Positions 30,847 through 38,473 of a stretch of 64,000 bases of DNA are shown in pieces. A program made the position numbers and the translations under genes. Source of the DNA: Nonomuraea fuscirosea (GTDB lineage: Bacteria > Actinomycetota > Actinomycetes > Streptosporangiales > Streptosporangiaceae); NCBI RefSeq assembly GCF_003001935.1, contig NZ_PVNG01000008.1:124001-188000 (forward strand), written 5' to 3'. Every line of letters starts with the position of its first letter. Position 1 is the stretch's first letter. The notes under the pieces are model-generated. The model had not been told where the DNA came from. It worked only from the letters and a program-made list of their open reading frames with translations, and did no database searches.

Positions 30847-32301
30847 GTGGATGGAGAGCCGGGAAGCAGGTTCGGCGCGCGCTTCCGTGTGGCGGAGGAG
30901 ACGTCCGTCGCCGAGGGCAGGGGCAGGGTGCTGTTCGCCTACGACGAGGAGCTCGGTCGCTCCGTCGTGCTCAAGCGCACCGACCCGGCCGAGGCGCGCG
31001 CCCTGGCCGGCCTCACCCACCCGCACATCGTCACCGTCCACGACGTCCTGACCGTCGGCGCGGGCTCCTGGGCGGGCACGTGGCTGGTCCTCGAACGGAT
31101 GCCGAACGGCAGCCTGTCGGAGCGGACGTTCACCCCTCGGGAGGCGGCCAGGATCGGCGCGCAGATCGCCGACGCGCTGGCGGCGCTGCACCGCAAGGGG
31201 CTGGTCCACTGCGACGTCAAGCCCGCCAACATCGTCATGGACGCCGAGGGCACGGCCAAGCTCACCGACTTCGACGCCGTGTGGCGGATCGGCGGCGTGG
31301 AGACGATCTCGCCCGACCGGCCGATCTCCTACACGCCCGACTACGCCGGGCCGGAACTCGTCGGCGGACGCCCGGCCGCGGCCTCCGACGTCTTCTCCCT
31401 CGGCGCCACCGTCTACGCCCTGGTCGCCGGCCACCCACCCCGCCCCTGGGCCCACGACGGCGGCTCCGGCGCGGCCGCGCGCCGAGCGGACGGCGGCCGT
31501 TCCGGTGCCGCCTCGCACGAGGCGGACGGCGGCGGGTCCGTCGACGACGCGCGGATCGTCGGGCGGGCCGCGCACCACGGTGTCGTCGAGATGGCGGCGG
31601 ACGTGGGGCCGTTACGCCCGGTGCTGGCGGCGATGCTGCGCGCCGAGCCGGAGCGACGCCCGGCCGCCGCCGGAGCCCGCGACGCCCTGCGCGACGTCGC
31701 CGACCCGCCGCCGCTGTGGCGCAAGGCGCGCGACACGGCCGTACGCGGGTGGCGGGCGCTGGTCGCACGCCGGTGGCCGGTGCCGGCCGGGGCCGTGGCC
31801 GCCCTGGCGCTGGCCGGGTCCGCGACCGTCTGGCTCACCGGATCCCCGGCCACCACCGCCCCACTCCCGCTGTCCGCCTCACCGCCCGCCTCACTGTCCC
31901 TCCCACCGCCCGTCTCATCGCCCGCCTCGCCGCCCGTCACACAGCCCGTGACGCGGTCCGGCTCGCCGCCCGCCTCTTCGCCGTCCTCCGGAAGCGAGGC
32001 ACGGATCGTCGCCTCCAAGGGCGCGCGGACGACCTACGGCAGGAGCTGCCGCGAGAACTGCGCCTTCGTCGAGTTCCTGGCCACCGGCCTCAAGCCAGGC
32101 ACCGAATACCATTTCCAGCCGTACACCAGCAATTGGGGCGCGTTCAACCCGGGTGCCGACCTGAGCGCCGACGAGAACGGCGAGCAGCACAGCGACGACC
32201 GGTTCCCCTGCAACGCCACCGGCCAGCAGGTGTGGATCGTCGCCGAAGCACCCGACGGCCACCGGATCGTGTCGAACAAGGTCACCTGGACCGCCGGTTG
32301 A
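30847..32301 (+). CDS. Atypical Ser/Thr kinase-like receptor (HCD and DFD motifs)
   Basis: 484-residue membrane protein with a divergent kinase domain at about 12-285. Lys43 is present in VVLKRTDP, but the Gly-rich loop is degenerate (SVAEGRGR). The catalytic loop is HCD (121-123) followed by VKPAN with Lys125 and Asn128. The metal-binding motif reads DFD (141-143) instead of DFG, and the APE motif reads GPE. Phosphate-transfer Asp123 and metal Asp141 are retained, so weak activity is possible, but regulation must differ. A Pro/Ser-rich linker follows the membrane helix (AGAVAALALAGSATVWL). The extracellular ~120 residues contain three cysteines and look like a small beta domain. GTG 30847 has GGGAGG at 8 nt. 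Confidence 0.82.
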   Translation: MDGEPGSRFGARFRVAEETSVAEGRGRVLFAYDEELGRSVVLKRTDPAEARALAGLTHPHIVTVHDVLTVGAGSWAGTWLVLERMPNGSLSERTFTPREAARIGAQIADALAALHRKGLVHCDVKPANIVMDAEGTAKLTDFDAVWRIGGVETISPDRPISYTPDYAGPELVGGRPAAASDVFSLGATVYALVAGHPPRPWAHDGGSGAAARRADGGRSGAASHEADGGGSVDDARIVGRAAHHGVVEMAADVGPLRPVLAAMLRAEPERRPAAAGARDALRDVADPPPLWRKARDTAVRGWRALVARRWPVPAGAVAALALAGSATVWLTGSPATTAPLPLSASPPASLSLPPPVSSPASPPVTQPVTRSGSPPASSPSSGSEARIVASKGARTTYGRSCRENCAFVEFLATGLKPGTEYHFQPYTSNWGAFNPGADLSADENGEQHSDDRFPCNATGQQVWIVAEAPDGHRIVSNKVTWTAG

Positions 32302-32318
32302 GCCGGTGGCGGAGCCGC

Positions 32319-33848
32319 TCAGCGGACGACCGCGCAGGCGTCCCGGTTGAGCGAGAACCGGGCCGGCGGTGACGCGTCGCCCGTGTGGCTGACCAGGTAG
32401 CCCAGGGTGACGCTGCCGCCCGGGGCGATGGAGCGGTTGTGGCCCGCGTCGGCCGCGGTGATCATGTCTCCGCTCTGGGTGAGGTCGGTGTTCCAGTCCC
32501 CGATGACGCTCTGCCCCCGCGCGAGGGGGAAGCGCAGCGTCCAGCCGTCGATCGGGGTGGCGCCGGTGTTGGTGACGGTGAGGTCGACGGTCATGCCGCC
32601 GCCCCAGGTCCGCGTGGTGTACGCGATCCGGCAGGTGGGCTTCGCCCGTTCGAACGAGACGCGGTGCAGGCCGCCGGGCAGGTCGTTCACGACGTAGAGC
32701 TCGCCCTCAGGAGTCGCGCCGAACGCGGTGACCTGCGTGGGCGTCTGGCCGATCTCGGCCTGGGCGTAGCCGCCGGAGCCGTCCTCGCGCAGCGCCCACA
32801 CGGTGGAGTAGCAGTAGTCGGTGGCGAGGTAGGTGCCGCCGACCAGGTCGGCGAACTGCTTGCCGCGATACACCTGCCCGCCGATGACCGCGCAGCCGCC
32901 GGTGTGCGGGGAGTAGGTGAAGACGGGCGCGGTGTACGCGGCTCCGGTGCGGCACTGGGCCTGGTCGAACACCTCCAGCCCCTCGTAGCAGGACCAGCCC
33001 AGGTTCGCCCCGGCCTGCCGTCCCTTCCGCAGGTGGTTGATCTCCTCCCACCGGCCTTGGCCGACGTCGGCGACCCACATCGAGCCGTCGGCGTGGTCGA
33101 CGGAGAAACGCCAGGGGTTGCGCCCGCCGTAGAGCCAGATCTCCCCGCGCGCCCCCGCCACGCCGGCGAACGGGTTGTCGGCGGGAACGCAGTAGGCCAG
33201 CTCGCCGCAGCTCCTGCTGACGTCGACCCGGATGATCTTGCCCAGGAGCGTGTCCACGCGCTGGCCGCTGTCGAACGGGTCACCGGCGCCGCCGCCGTCG
33301 CCGATGCTCATGTAGAGGTGACCGTCGGCGCCGAAGGTGATCTGGCCGCCGTTGTGGTTGCTGTTCTCGGCGTGCTCCTGGGCGAGCAGGGGTTCGAGGC
33401 GGGCGTCGTCCAGCCGGTATCGGGCCAGGGTGACCGCGCCGTCCGGCAGCGCGGTGTAGGCGAGGTACAGGTCCTGGCTGGTGGCGAAGTCGGGGGAGAG
33501 GGCGATGCCGAGCAGGCCCCGTTCGTTGCCGGATTCGTCCACGGAGGCCGTGATGTCGATGATCGGCGTCTGCGCCAGGCCGGTGTCCGGATGGTAGACG
33601 CGTACCGTGCCGCGCTTCTCGGTGATGAACAGCCGCCTCGTGCCGTCGTCGGGGGCGGCGATGGCGGTGGGGCGGCGCAGCCCGAACGCGACCTGGGTGG
33701 TGATCGCGTTGATCTCCTCCAGCGGCACCGTGGCGGCGGGCGAGGTGGGCGAGCCGGTCGCGGCGGCGACCGATGGCGGGCTCAGCGGGGAGAGAAGTGG
33801 CAGGGACAGGGCGAGCAGCACGGGGGCCGCCCAGCGTCTTCCTGGCAT
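32319..33848 (-). CDS. Secreted glucose/sorbosone dehydrogenase with CBM2
   Basis: 509 residues with a signal peptide (APVLLALSLPLLSPLSPPSVAAATG). The main domain is a PQQ-type six-bladed propeller of the glucose/sorbosone dehydrogenase family: LRRPTAIAAPDDGTRRLFI, NERGLLGIALSPDF, NHNGGQITFGADGHLYMSIG and GEIWLYGGRNPWRFSVDH. The C-terminal ~100 residues are a family 2 cellulose-binding module (CRIAYTTRTWGGGMTVDLTV, NTGATPIDGWTLRFPL, with conserved Trp residues and the Cys pair). The enzyme probably oxidises sugars at cellulose surfaces. ATG 33848 has GGAG 7 nt upstream. The convergent kinase gene ends 17 bp away. Confidence 0.92.
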   Translation of the reverse strand: MPGRRWAAPVLLALSLPLLSPLSPPSVAAATGSPTSPAATVPLEEINAITTQVAFGLRRPTAIAAPDDGTRRLFITEKRGTVRVYHPDTGLAQTPIIDITASVDESGNERGLLGIALSPDFATSQDLYLAYTALPDGAVTLARYRLDDARLEPLLAQEHAENSNHNGGQITFGADGHLYMSIGDGGGAGDPFDSGQRVDTLLGKIIRVDVSRSCGELAYCVPADNPFAGVAGARGEIWLYGGRNPWRFSVDHADGSMWVADVGQGRWEEINHLRKGRQAGANLGWSCYEGLEVFDQAQCRTGAAYTAPVFTYSPHTGGCAVIGGQVYRGKQFADLVGGTYLATDYCYSTVWALREDGSGGYAQAEIGQTPTQVTAFGATPEGELYVVNDLPGGLHRVSFERAKPTCRIAYTTRTWGGGMTVDLTVTNTGATPIDGWTLRFPLARGQSVIGDWNTDLTQSGDMITAADAGHNRSIAPGGSVTLGYLVSHTGDASPPARFSLNRDACAVVR

Positions 33849-33971
33849 GTCGAACTCCAGACCGGGGCATCGTCGGGATCCGCAGACCGGACGGTATCGG
33901 CCCGCCTGCCATCCCAACCAGATCCGCGATCACCGCGTCCGCCCGGTGCGCCGGCCCCGGGTCGCTGACCT

Positions 33972-34751
33972 GTGACGATGCGCGCACGCCCATGCCGGGT
34001 CCGGCGTCGATCAATGAAACGTACATTCGCCGCTTACCGCCCGCCCGGGTTCGCGCGCCCTGCCGGGGGCCCGCGTCCGACGACATCGGTTCGCCCGCCG
34101 CCCGTGTGGGACAGGGGCGCGCGGGAGCGGGCGGCGTATGGTGGGTGGACTGGGATCTTCCGCCTGCCCGACAACGGCGTCGGCGTCGCCCCGGCCGCAC
34201 CCGGCCTCTCCGAGAGCGGCCGGCCTCTCCTAGCACGACGCCCGCTTCCTGGCCGAGCACCTCCGTATCTGCCGGCGCACCACCTCGACGAAGGGACACC
34301 GATCATCGCCATTCCTGCCGTTCCCCCGTCCGAGGAGCCGGCCCGGCGGGTACGCCCCCACGTGAGCGAGGCGAAGCTGAGCGCACGCGGCCAACCGGCC
34401 CCCGACGCCGTCCGCTGGACGTGCCCCCATGGACGTCACGCGGCCAAGGGCTGCGTCGCCTGCTACGAGGCCGCGACCGAGGCGGACCCGGCGCTGCCGT
34501 TGTGGCGGATCGCGGTGTGGTTCACCTCGGAGCGGCCGATGCCGATCAGGGTGCTGAAGGACGTGCGCCGTCACGGCCGCCACTTCGCGCTCGACCAGCC
34601 GTCCACGCCGCTCGTCTACCTCCTCAGCGGCCAGGCGCGGGCCGCCACGAGCGCCGAGGCCATCGCCGGCCTGGTCGGTTTCCTGGTCGGCAACCGGCAC
34701 ATCGTCGACGCGTTCACCGTCACGGAGATCCGCGCCGTCATCGCCCCCTGA
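33972..34751 (+). CDS. Protein of unknown function with possible zinc-binding CPH...CVAC motif
   Basis: The frame is open for 259 codons, but codon usage is convincingly coding only from about 34340 on. The first third is Arg/Pro-rich and has poor third-position bias, so the true start may be GTG 34362 (VSEAKL) or another internal codon. The C-terminal part contains WTCPHGRHAAKGCVACYEA, which can bind zinc (Cys-His-Cys-Cys), then a compact alpha/beta region (RIAVWFTSERPMPIRVLKDV, HFALDQPSTPLVYLLSGQAR) and a helical end. I do not recognise the family. Nothing in its neighbours, a sugar dehydrogenase and a STAS protein, explains it. Confidence 0.45.
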   Translation: MTMRARPCRVRRRSMKRTFAAYRPPGFARPAGGPRPTTSVRPPPVWDRGARERAAYGGWTGIFRLPDNGVGVAPAAPGLSESGRPLLARRPLPGRAPPYLPAHHLDEGTPIIAIPAVPPSEEPARRVRPHVSEAKLSARGQPAPDAVRWTCPHGRHAAKGCVACYEAATEADPALPLWRIAVWFTSERPMPIRVLKDVRRHGRHFALDQPSTPLVYLLSGQARAATSAEAIAGLVGFLVGNRHIVDAFTVTEIRAVIAP

Positions 34752-35066
34752 CCGGCGCGGCGCACCGGGCCCCAAGGGCCGCCGGAAGGCCATGAGGTAA
34801 ACTGAAGCCACCGAGGACAAATCGAGCGTCGGCATTCAGGTCAGCGTCGCCCCCGGCGAACCACACCATCGGCCCCTCTTCAGCGGGCCTGGACAGGGTG
34901 AGCGACCATGACGCCGAAACCGATCCGCGCACACCGCTCAGCGGTGCCACGTCCGCGATCTTCCCGATCGGCTCTGGGCCAGGGCCGCCACGAGAGCTTC
35001 GCCGTGCTGCCGGCCGGCCGCTCCACCACCGACTTTTCCCTTCCCGTCGTTCCGAAGAGGAGACGA
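34752..35066 (+). other. 315-bp gap before the STAS gene
   Basis: No convincing gene. A -10-like TAAACT lies at about 34797-34802, and the STAS frame extends upstream to an ATG near 34908 in poorly biased codons. I see no strong hairpin. Confidence 0.4.
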
Positions 35067-35390
35067 ATGACCGTCATCGAAGCCGTAGCGCCGCTCGAAG
35101 CGAGCACCATCAAGCCCACCGTGGTCCACCTGTCGGGTGACATCGACATCTTCAACACCGCCCAGCTGCGCCAGCGGCTGTTGAACACCCTGAGCCACAG
35201 CACCAGCACCCTCGTTCTCGACCTGTCCCAGGTCACCTTCTGCGGCGCCGGCGGACTGGGCGTGCTGCTCGGCGTACAGGCCCGCGCCCGCGCGCTGGGC
35301 ATCACGCTGACCCTGGCCGGCGTGCCCCCCTTCATGACCCGGCTGCTGCACATCACCGGCCTGGCCCGCCACTTCGGCCGCCCGGCCTGA
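35067..35390 (+). CDS. STAS-domain protein lacking the phospho-acceptor serine
   Basis: 107 residues of the anti-sigma factor antagonist fold (SpoIIAA/RsbV-like): TVVHLSGDIDIFNTAQLRQR, STLVLDLSQVTFCGAGGLGV and GITLTLAGVPPFMTRLLHIT. In SpoIIAA-type proteins the phosphorylated Ser sits in a DSSG motif; here the aligned stretch (residues 60-63) is GAGG, so neither the Asp nor either Ser is present. Phosphorylation by an anti-sigma kinase therefore seems impossible, and the protein may be constitutively active or act outside the partner-switch scheme. ATG 35067 follows GAGGAGACGA. It ends 6 bp from the convergent cupin gene. No anti-sigma kinase adjoins. Confidence 0.85.
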   Translation: MTVIEAVAPLEASTIKPTVVHLSGDIDIFNTAQLRQRLLNTLSHSTSTLVLDLSQVTFCGAGGLGVLLGVQARARALGITLTLAGVPPFMTRLLHITGLARHFGRPA

Positions 35391-35396
35391 GCGGCC

Positions 35397-35726
35397 CTAT
35401 CCCTCCGGGTAGAAGAGGAAGAGCGTGCATCCCGTGGTCGTCTGCGGGACGTGCGAGGAGCCCGCGGGTGCGTGGATGAACGTGCCGGCGGGATAGTCCC
35501 GGTCGCCGTCGTTGAAGACACCGGAGACCACGAAGACCTCCTCCGGGCCCGGGTCGTGCACGTCGATGCCCTGCCAGTGCGTGTTCGCGTCCATCTCCAG
35601 CACGTACGCCTTCGCGTCCCCGCCGCTCCACAGCGGGCGTAGCCGGATGCCGGGGAAGAGCTCCCTGACGGGGGCGTCCTGGACGGCGGACCACACGTAG
35701 GCGTCCGCCTGCTGTTCTGTCGTCAT
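35397..35726 (-). CDS. Small cupin-domain protein
   Basis: 109 residues of the ChrR/RmlC cupin type. Motif 1 is NTHWQGIDVHDPGPEEVFVVSGVF, with His and Glu metal ligands; motif 2 is GTFIHAPAGSSHVPQT, with His. ATG 35726 yields MTTEQQADAYVW. It lies divergently from the GlxA-like regulator, whose operator adjoins its start region, so it is probably that regulator's target. The reaction is unknown; a metal-dependent sensor or isomerase is possible. Confidence 0.82.
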   Translation of the reverse strand: MTTEQQADAYVWSAVQDAPVRELFPGIRLRPLWSGGDAKAYVLEMDANTHWQGIDVHDPGPEEVFVVSGVFNDGDRDYPAGTFIHAPAGSSHVPQTTTGCTLFLFYPEG

Positions 35727-35762
35727 GGTGCCAGCCTGGCGAAAGGTGGCCGCCCGGCCGAG

Positions 35763-35797
35763 TGTCAGGAAAGACATCATGAGGTACTTTTCTGACA
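35763..35797. promoter_or_regulatory. Inverted repeat before the GlxA-like regulator
   Basis: TGTCAGGAAAG (35763-35773) and CTTTTCTGACA (35787-35797) are inverted copies matching at 10 of 11 positions. The right arm reaches the start codon of the regulator, and a TACTTT (-10 like) lies in it, suggesting a near-leaderless transcript that is autorepressed or auto-activated. Confidence 0.6.
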
Positions 35798-36747
35798 TGC
35801 ACCGGGTAGTGGCGCTGGTCCGGCCACCGCAGTCCACCTTCGAGCTCGCCTGCGCGGCCCAGGTGTTCGGGATCGAGCGGGCCGGGCTGCCCACCCGGTA
35901 CGCCTTCGGCGTGTGCACCGAGCGTCCCGGCCCGGTCGAGACGCACGCCGGCTACGACATGCTCGTGACCGACGGGCTCGACGCGCTCGACGGCGCGGAC
36001 ACCGTGATCGTCCCCGGCTGGCTGCCGGCCACCGAGCCGCCCTCACCGGCGGTCGTCGCGGCCCTGCGCCGGGCGCACGCGCGCGGGACGCGAATGGTCA
36101 GCATCTGCTCGGGCGTCTTCGCGCTGGCGCACGCCGGTCTGCTGGAGGGACGCCGGGCCACCACGCACTGGGCGCTGGCGGGCCAGCTCGCGGCGCGGTT
36201 CCCGTACGTACGGGTCGAGCCCGGCGTCCTGTACGTGGACCACGGCGACGTCGCGACCAGCGCCGGCGCGGGCGCCGGCCTCGACCTGTGCATGCATCTG
36301 GTCCGGCACGACCAGGGCGCCCGCTACGCCGCGCACGTCGCGCGCACCATGGTGATGCCGCCCCACCGCGAGGGCGGCCAGTTGCAGTACTCGGCGCCCG
36401 CGCGTCCCGCGCAGATCGACGGCACGCTCGCGCCGCTGCTCGACTGGGTGAGCGGGCGGCTCGGCGAGGCGGTGAGCGTGGAGAGCATGGCCGCGCACGC
36501 GGGCGTCTCGGCGCGCACCCTGACCAGGCGTTTCATCGAACAGCTCGGCATCAGCCCCGGGCAGTGGCTGCTGTCGCGGCGCGTCGCGGCGGCCCAGGAC
36601 CTGCTCGAATCCTCCGATCTGCCGCTGGACGCCGTGGCCAGACGCGTCGGTCTCTCCTCGGCCGTCAACCTGCGCCGGCGCTTCGTCAACGTGCTCGGCA
36701 CGACGCCGGGCGCCTACCGCAGGACGTTCCGCGCCAAGCGGGGCTGA
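35797..36747 (+). CDS. GlxA-like transcriptional activator (DJ-1/PfpI plus AraC)
   Basis: 316 residues. The N-terminal half is a DJ-1/PfpI-type glutamine amidotransferase-like sensor: FELACAAQVFGIERAGLP, DTVIVPGWLPATEPPSPA and SICSGVFALAHAGLLEGRRATTHWA, with the nucleophile-elbow Cys in ICSG. The C-terminal half carries two AraC helix-turn-helices (ESMAAHAGVSARTLTRRFIE and LDAVARRVGLSSAVNLRRRF). Start: the family usually begins near MHRVVALV, giving ATG 35797; ATG 35779 is the alternative. It is divergent from a cupin gene. Confidence 0.9.
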   Translation: MHRVVALVRPPQSTFELACAAQVFGIERAGLPTRYAFGVCTERPGPVETHAGYDMLVTDGLDALDGADTVIVPGWLPATEPPSPAVVAALRRAHARGTRMVSICSGVFALAHAGLLEGRRATTHWALAGQLAARFPYVRVEPGVLYVDHGDVATSAGAGAGLDLCMHLVRHDQGARYAAHVARTMVMPPHREGGQLQYSAPARPAQIDGTLAPLLDWVSGRLGEAVSVESMAAHAGVSARTLTRRFIEQLGISPGQWLLSRRVAAAQDLLESSDLPLDAVARRVGLSSAVNLRRRFVNVLGTTPGAYRRTFRAKRG

Positions 36748-36912
36748 GGCTCCGGGGCTGTCCCCCGTGCGAGCTACCGGCGATTGTCCACCGTGCGGTG
36801 ACGCTGCCGGGGCGGCCGGATCCGTAGCGTAGCGGCATGGCCGCCGCGCTCCGGCCGGATCCCACCGCCGTGTGAACCGTCCCGGTGTCACTTCTCTCCC
36901 TGGAGGACTCGA

Positions 36913-37824
36913 ATGCTCCGCAAGATCAAGCGGTCCCTTGTCGTCGCACTCTGCTGCACCGCGATCGGCGCGGGGCTCGCCGGTTGCGAGAGCGACGCGA
37001 TGGACGACTGGGACCCCCTCGCCGGCACCGAGAAGGCCGACGGCGAGAAGAAGACCGACACGGACCTGTTCGACGGCACCCAGAAGATCAAGATCGAGGG
37101 GAAGTCGGTGAACGTGTCGTGCGCGGGCGACGCGGCCGAGGGCAAGCCGGTCGTCGTGCTGCTGCACGGGGCCGGTGACGGGGTGGACAAGCTGGCGGCG
37201 CTGCAGAAGGCGCTGAGCGGCAGGAACCGGGTCTGTTCCTACGACCGGCTGGGCTCGGGGGCGAGCGACCAGCCCGACGACCCGCAGACCTTCGCGAGCA
37301 GCGGAAAGGTGCTCACGGGGGTGCTCGACCGGGTCGCCGGTGAGGCGCCGGTCGTGCTCGCGGGTCACTCGCTGGGCGGTCTGATCGCCGCCAGGTACGC
37401 CCCCGAGCACAAGGACCGGGTCAAGGGCCTGGTGCTGATGGACGCCACCCCGTCCACGATGTCCGCCGACATCAGGAAGGCCATCCCGGCCTCCGCCAAG
37501 GGCCCGGCGGCCGAACTGCGCGCCCAGAACCTGGCCGTCTTCGCGGGGCAGAACCCGGAGAAGCTCGTCGTCCCGGACGGGAAGGTGCAGTCCGCCGGGG
37601 ACATCCCGGTCGAGGTGATCAAGCACGGCAAGCCGTACCTCGCCGCGCTGCCCACGTACGGGCCGAAGCTGGAGAAGGCCTGGTCCGCGGGTCAGCGGGC
37701 CTGGCTCGCCCTGTCCACCAGCAGCAGGCTGACCACGGCCGAGAAGAGCGAGCACTACATCTACGTCGACCAGCCCGAGGTCGCGGTCAAGGCCATCGAG
37801 AGCGTCGCGGCGCTGGCCGGCTGA
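36913..37824 (+). CDS. Alpha/beta-hydrolase lipoprotein
   Basis: 303 residues, anchored as a lipoprotein by LAGC with Cys25. The fold is alpha/beta hydrolase: oxyanion region LLHGAGDG, nucleophile elbow GHSLGG with Ser153, acid likely in VLMDATPS, and a C-terminal His in EKSEHYIYVDQP. A charged linker (DWDPLAGTEKADGEKKTD) links it to the lipid anchor. The region before the ATG (GGAGGACTCGA) holds its ribosome site. It probably hydrolyses an ester or peptide at the cell surface; the substrate is unknown. Confidence 0.88.
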   Translation: MLRKIKRSLVVALCCTAIGAGLAGCESDAMDDWDPLAGTEKADGEKKTDTDLFDGTQKIKIEGKSVNVSCAGDAAEGKPVVVLLHGAGDGVDKLAALQKALSGRNRVCSYDRLGSGASDQPDDPQTFASSGKVLTGVLDRVAGEAPVVLAGHSLGGLIAARYAPEHKDRVKGLVLMDATPSTMSADIRKAIPASAKGPAAELRAQNLAVFAGQNPEKLVVPDGKVQSAGDIPVEVIKHGKPYLAALPTYGPKLEKAWSAGQRAWLALSTSSRLTTAEKSEHYIYVDQPEVAVKAIESVAALAG

Positions 37825-37828
37825 CTCC

Positions 37829-37856
37829 GAAACTTTCGCTCGAAAAGAGAAACTTT
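37829..37856 (+). promoter_or_regulatory. Paired GAAACTTT boxes in an AT-rich promoter region
   Basis: GAAACTTT occurs at 37829 and 37849, 20 bp apart (about two helical turns), in an AT-rich stretch that is rare in this genome and lies before the small secreted protein gene. It is a possible activator or alternative-sigma site. An AATAAT-like -10 follows at about 37876. Confidence 0.4.
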
Positions 37857-37925
37857 ACAGAGATCGTCAAACGCTCAATAATTCACGCGTAAGCCATCCA
37901 CAGCACAAGCACCAAGGAGGCAGCC

Positions 37926-38354
37926 GTGAGAACGAGCAACCGAGCCGCCAAGCTCACCATCGGCGCGACGGCCGGGCTGGTGCTGGCGCTGGCCGGCAGC
38001 ACCTCCGCCTCGGCGTCGAGCTGGGAGCTGCGCGACCTCGAACAGCGGATGTGCGTCACGTCGGACTTCGGCCACCCCAACACGTACTTCGTGGCCGCGG
38101 TCGTCGGGAAGTGGTCGAAGACGGTCCACGTCGGGCTGCGGAACCTGCCGCCCGGCACGACCAGCACGGACGACGCGATCCCGCCCGGTTCCAACTACCC
38201 CAACCCTGAGAACGGCGCGACGACGATCAACGGCTGGCTGCAGATCTCGATCGCCCCGCTTCCGGTCGGCGTCTACACCCCGACGCTGGTCGCCTACAGC
38301 GGGAAGGAGACCCAGTCCGTCCCCATCACGATCACCTCGCAGACGCGCTGCTAG
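37926..38354 (+). CDS. Small secreted beta-protein, possibly DUF5980-like
   Basis: 142 residues with a signal peptide (AKLTIGATAGLVLALAGSTSASA). The mature ~110 residues are beta-rich: SWELRDLEQRMCVTSDFGHP, VVGKWSKTVHVGLRNLPPGT and VGVYTPTLVAYSGKETQSVP, with one Cys near the start and one at the very end that could pair. It resembles the DUF5980 family, but I am not certain. GTG 37926 follows GGAGG. The role is unknown. It is probably transcribed from the AT-rich promoter at 37829 and ended by the hairpin at 38363. Confidence 0.7.
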   Translation: MRTSNRAAKLTIGATAGLVLALAGSTSASASSWELRDLEQRMCVTSDFGHPNTYFVAAVVGKWSKTVHVGLRNLPPGTTSTDDAIPPGSNYPNPENGATTINGWLQISIAPLPVGVYTPTLVAYSGKETQSVPITITSQTRC

Positions 38355-38362
38355 TAGGCTTG

Positions 38363-38392
38363 GGGGTGTGGCCCGTGACCGGGTCACACCCC
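38363..38392. terminator. Hairpin after the small secreted protein gene
   Basis: An 8-bp outer stem (GGGGTGTG with CACACCCC) plus an inner CCCG/CGGG pair lie 8 bp after the stop. There is no T-tract. Confidence 0.6.
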
Positions 38393-38473
38393 TGACGCCG
38401 GGAGGGGCGACCGAAACCGGTGAACAACGCCGTCCGCTCCCTCACTTGACCACTTCTTTACTAGGCTCGACCA

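Noticed and set aside
36043..37755. A 570-codon minus-strand frame across the GlxA-like regulator and the lipoprotein gene
   Set aside because: Both plus-strand genes have recognised domains and the antisense product is low-complexity with no family features.
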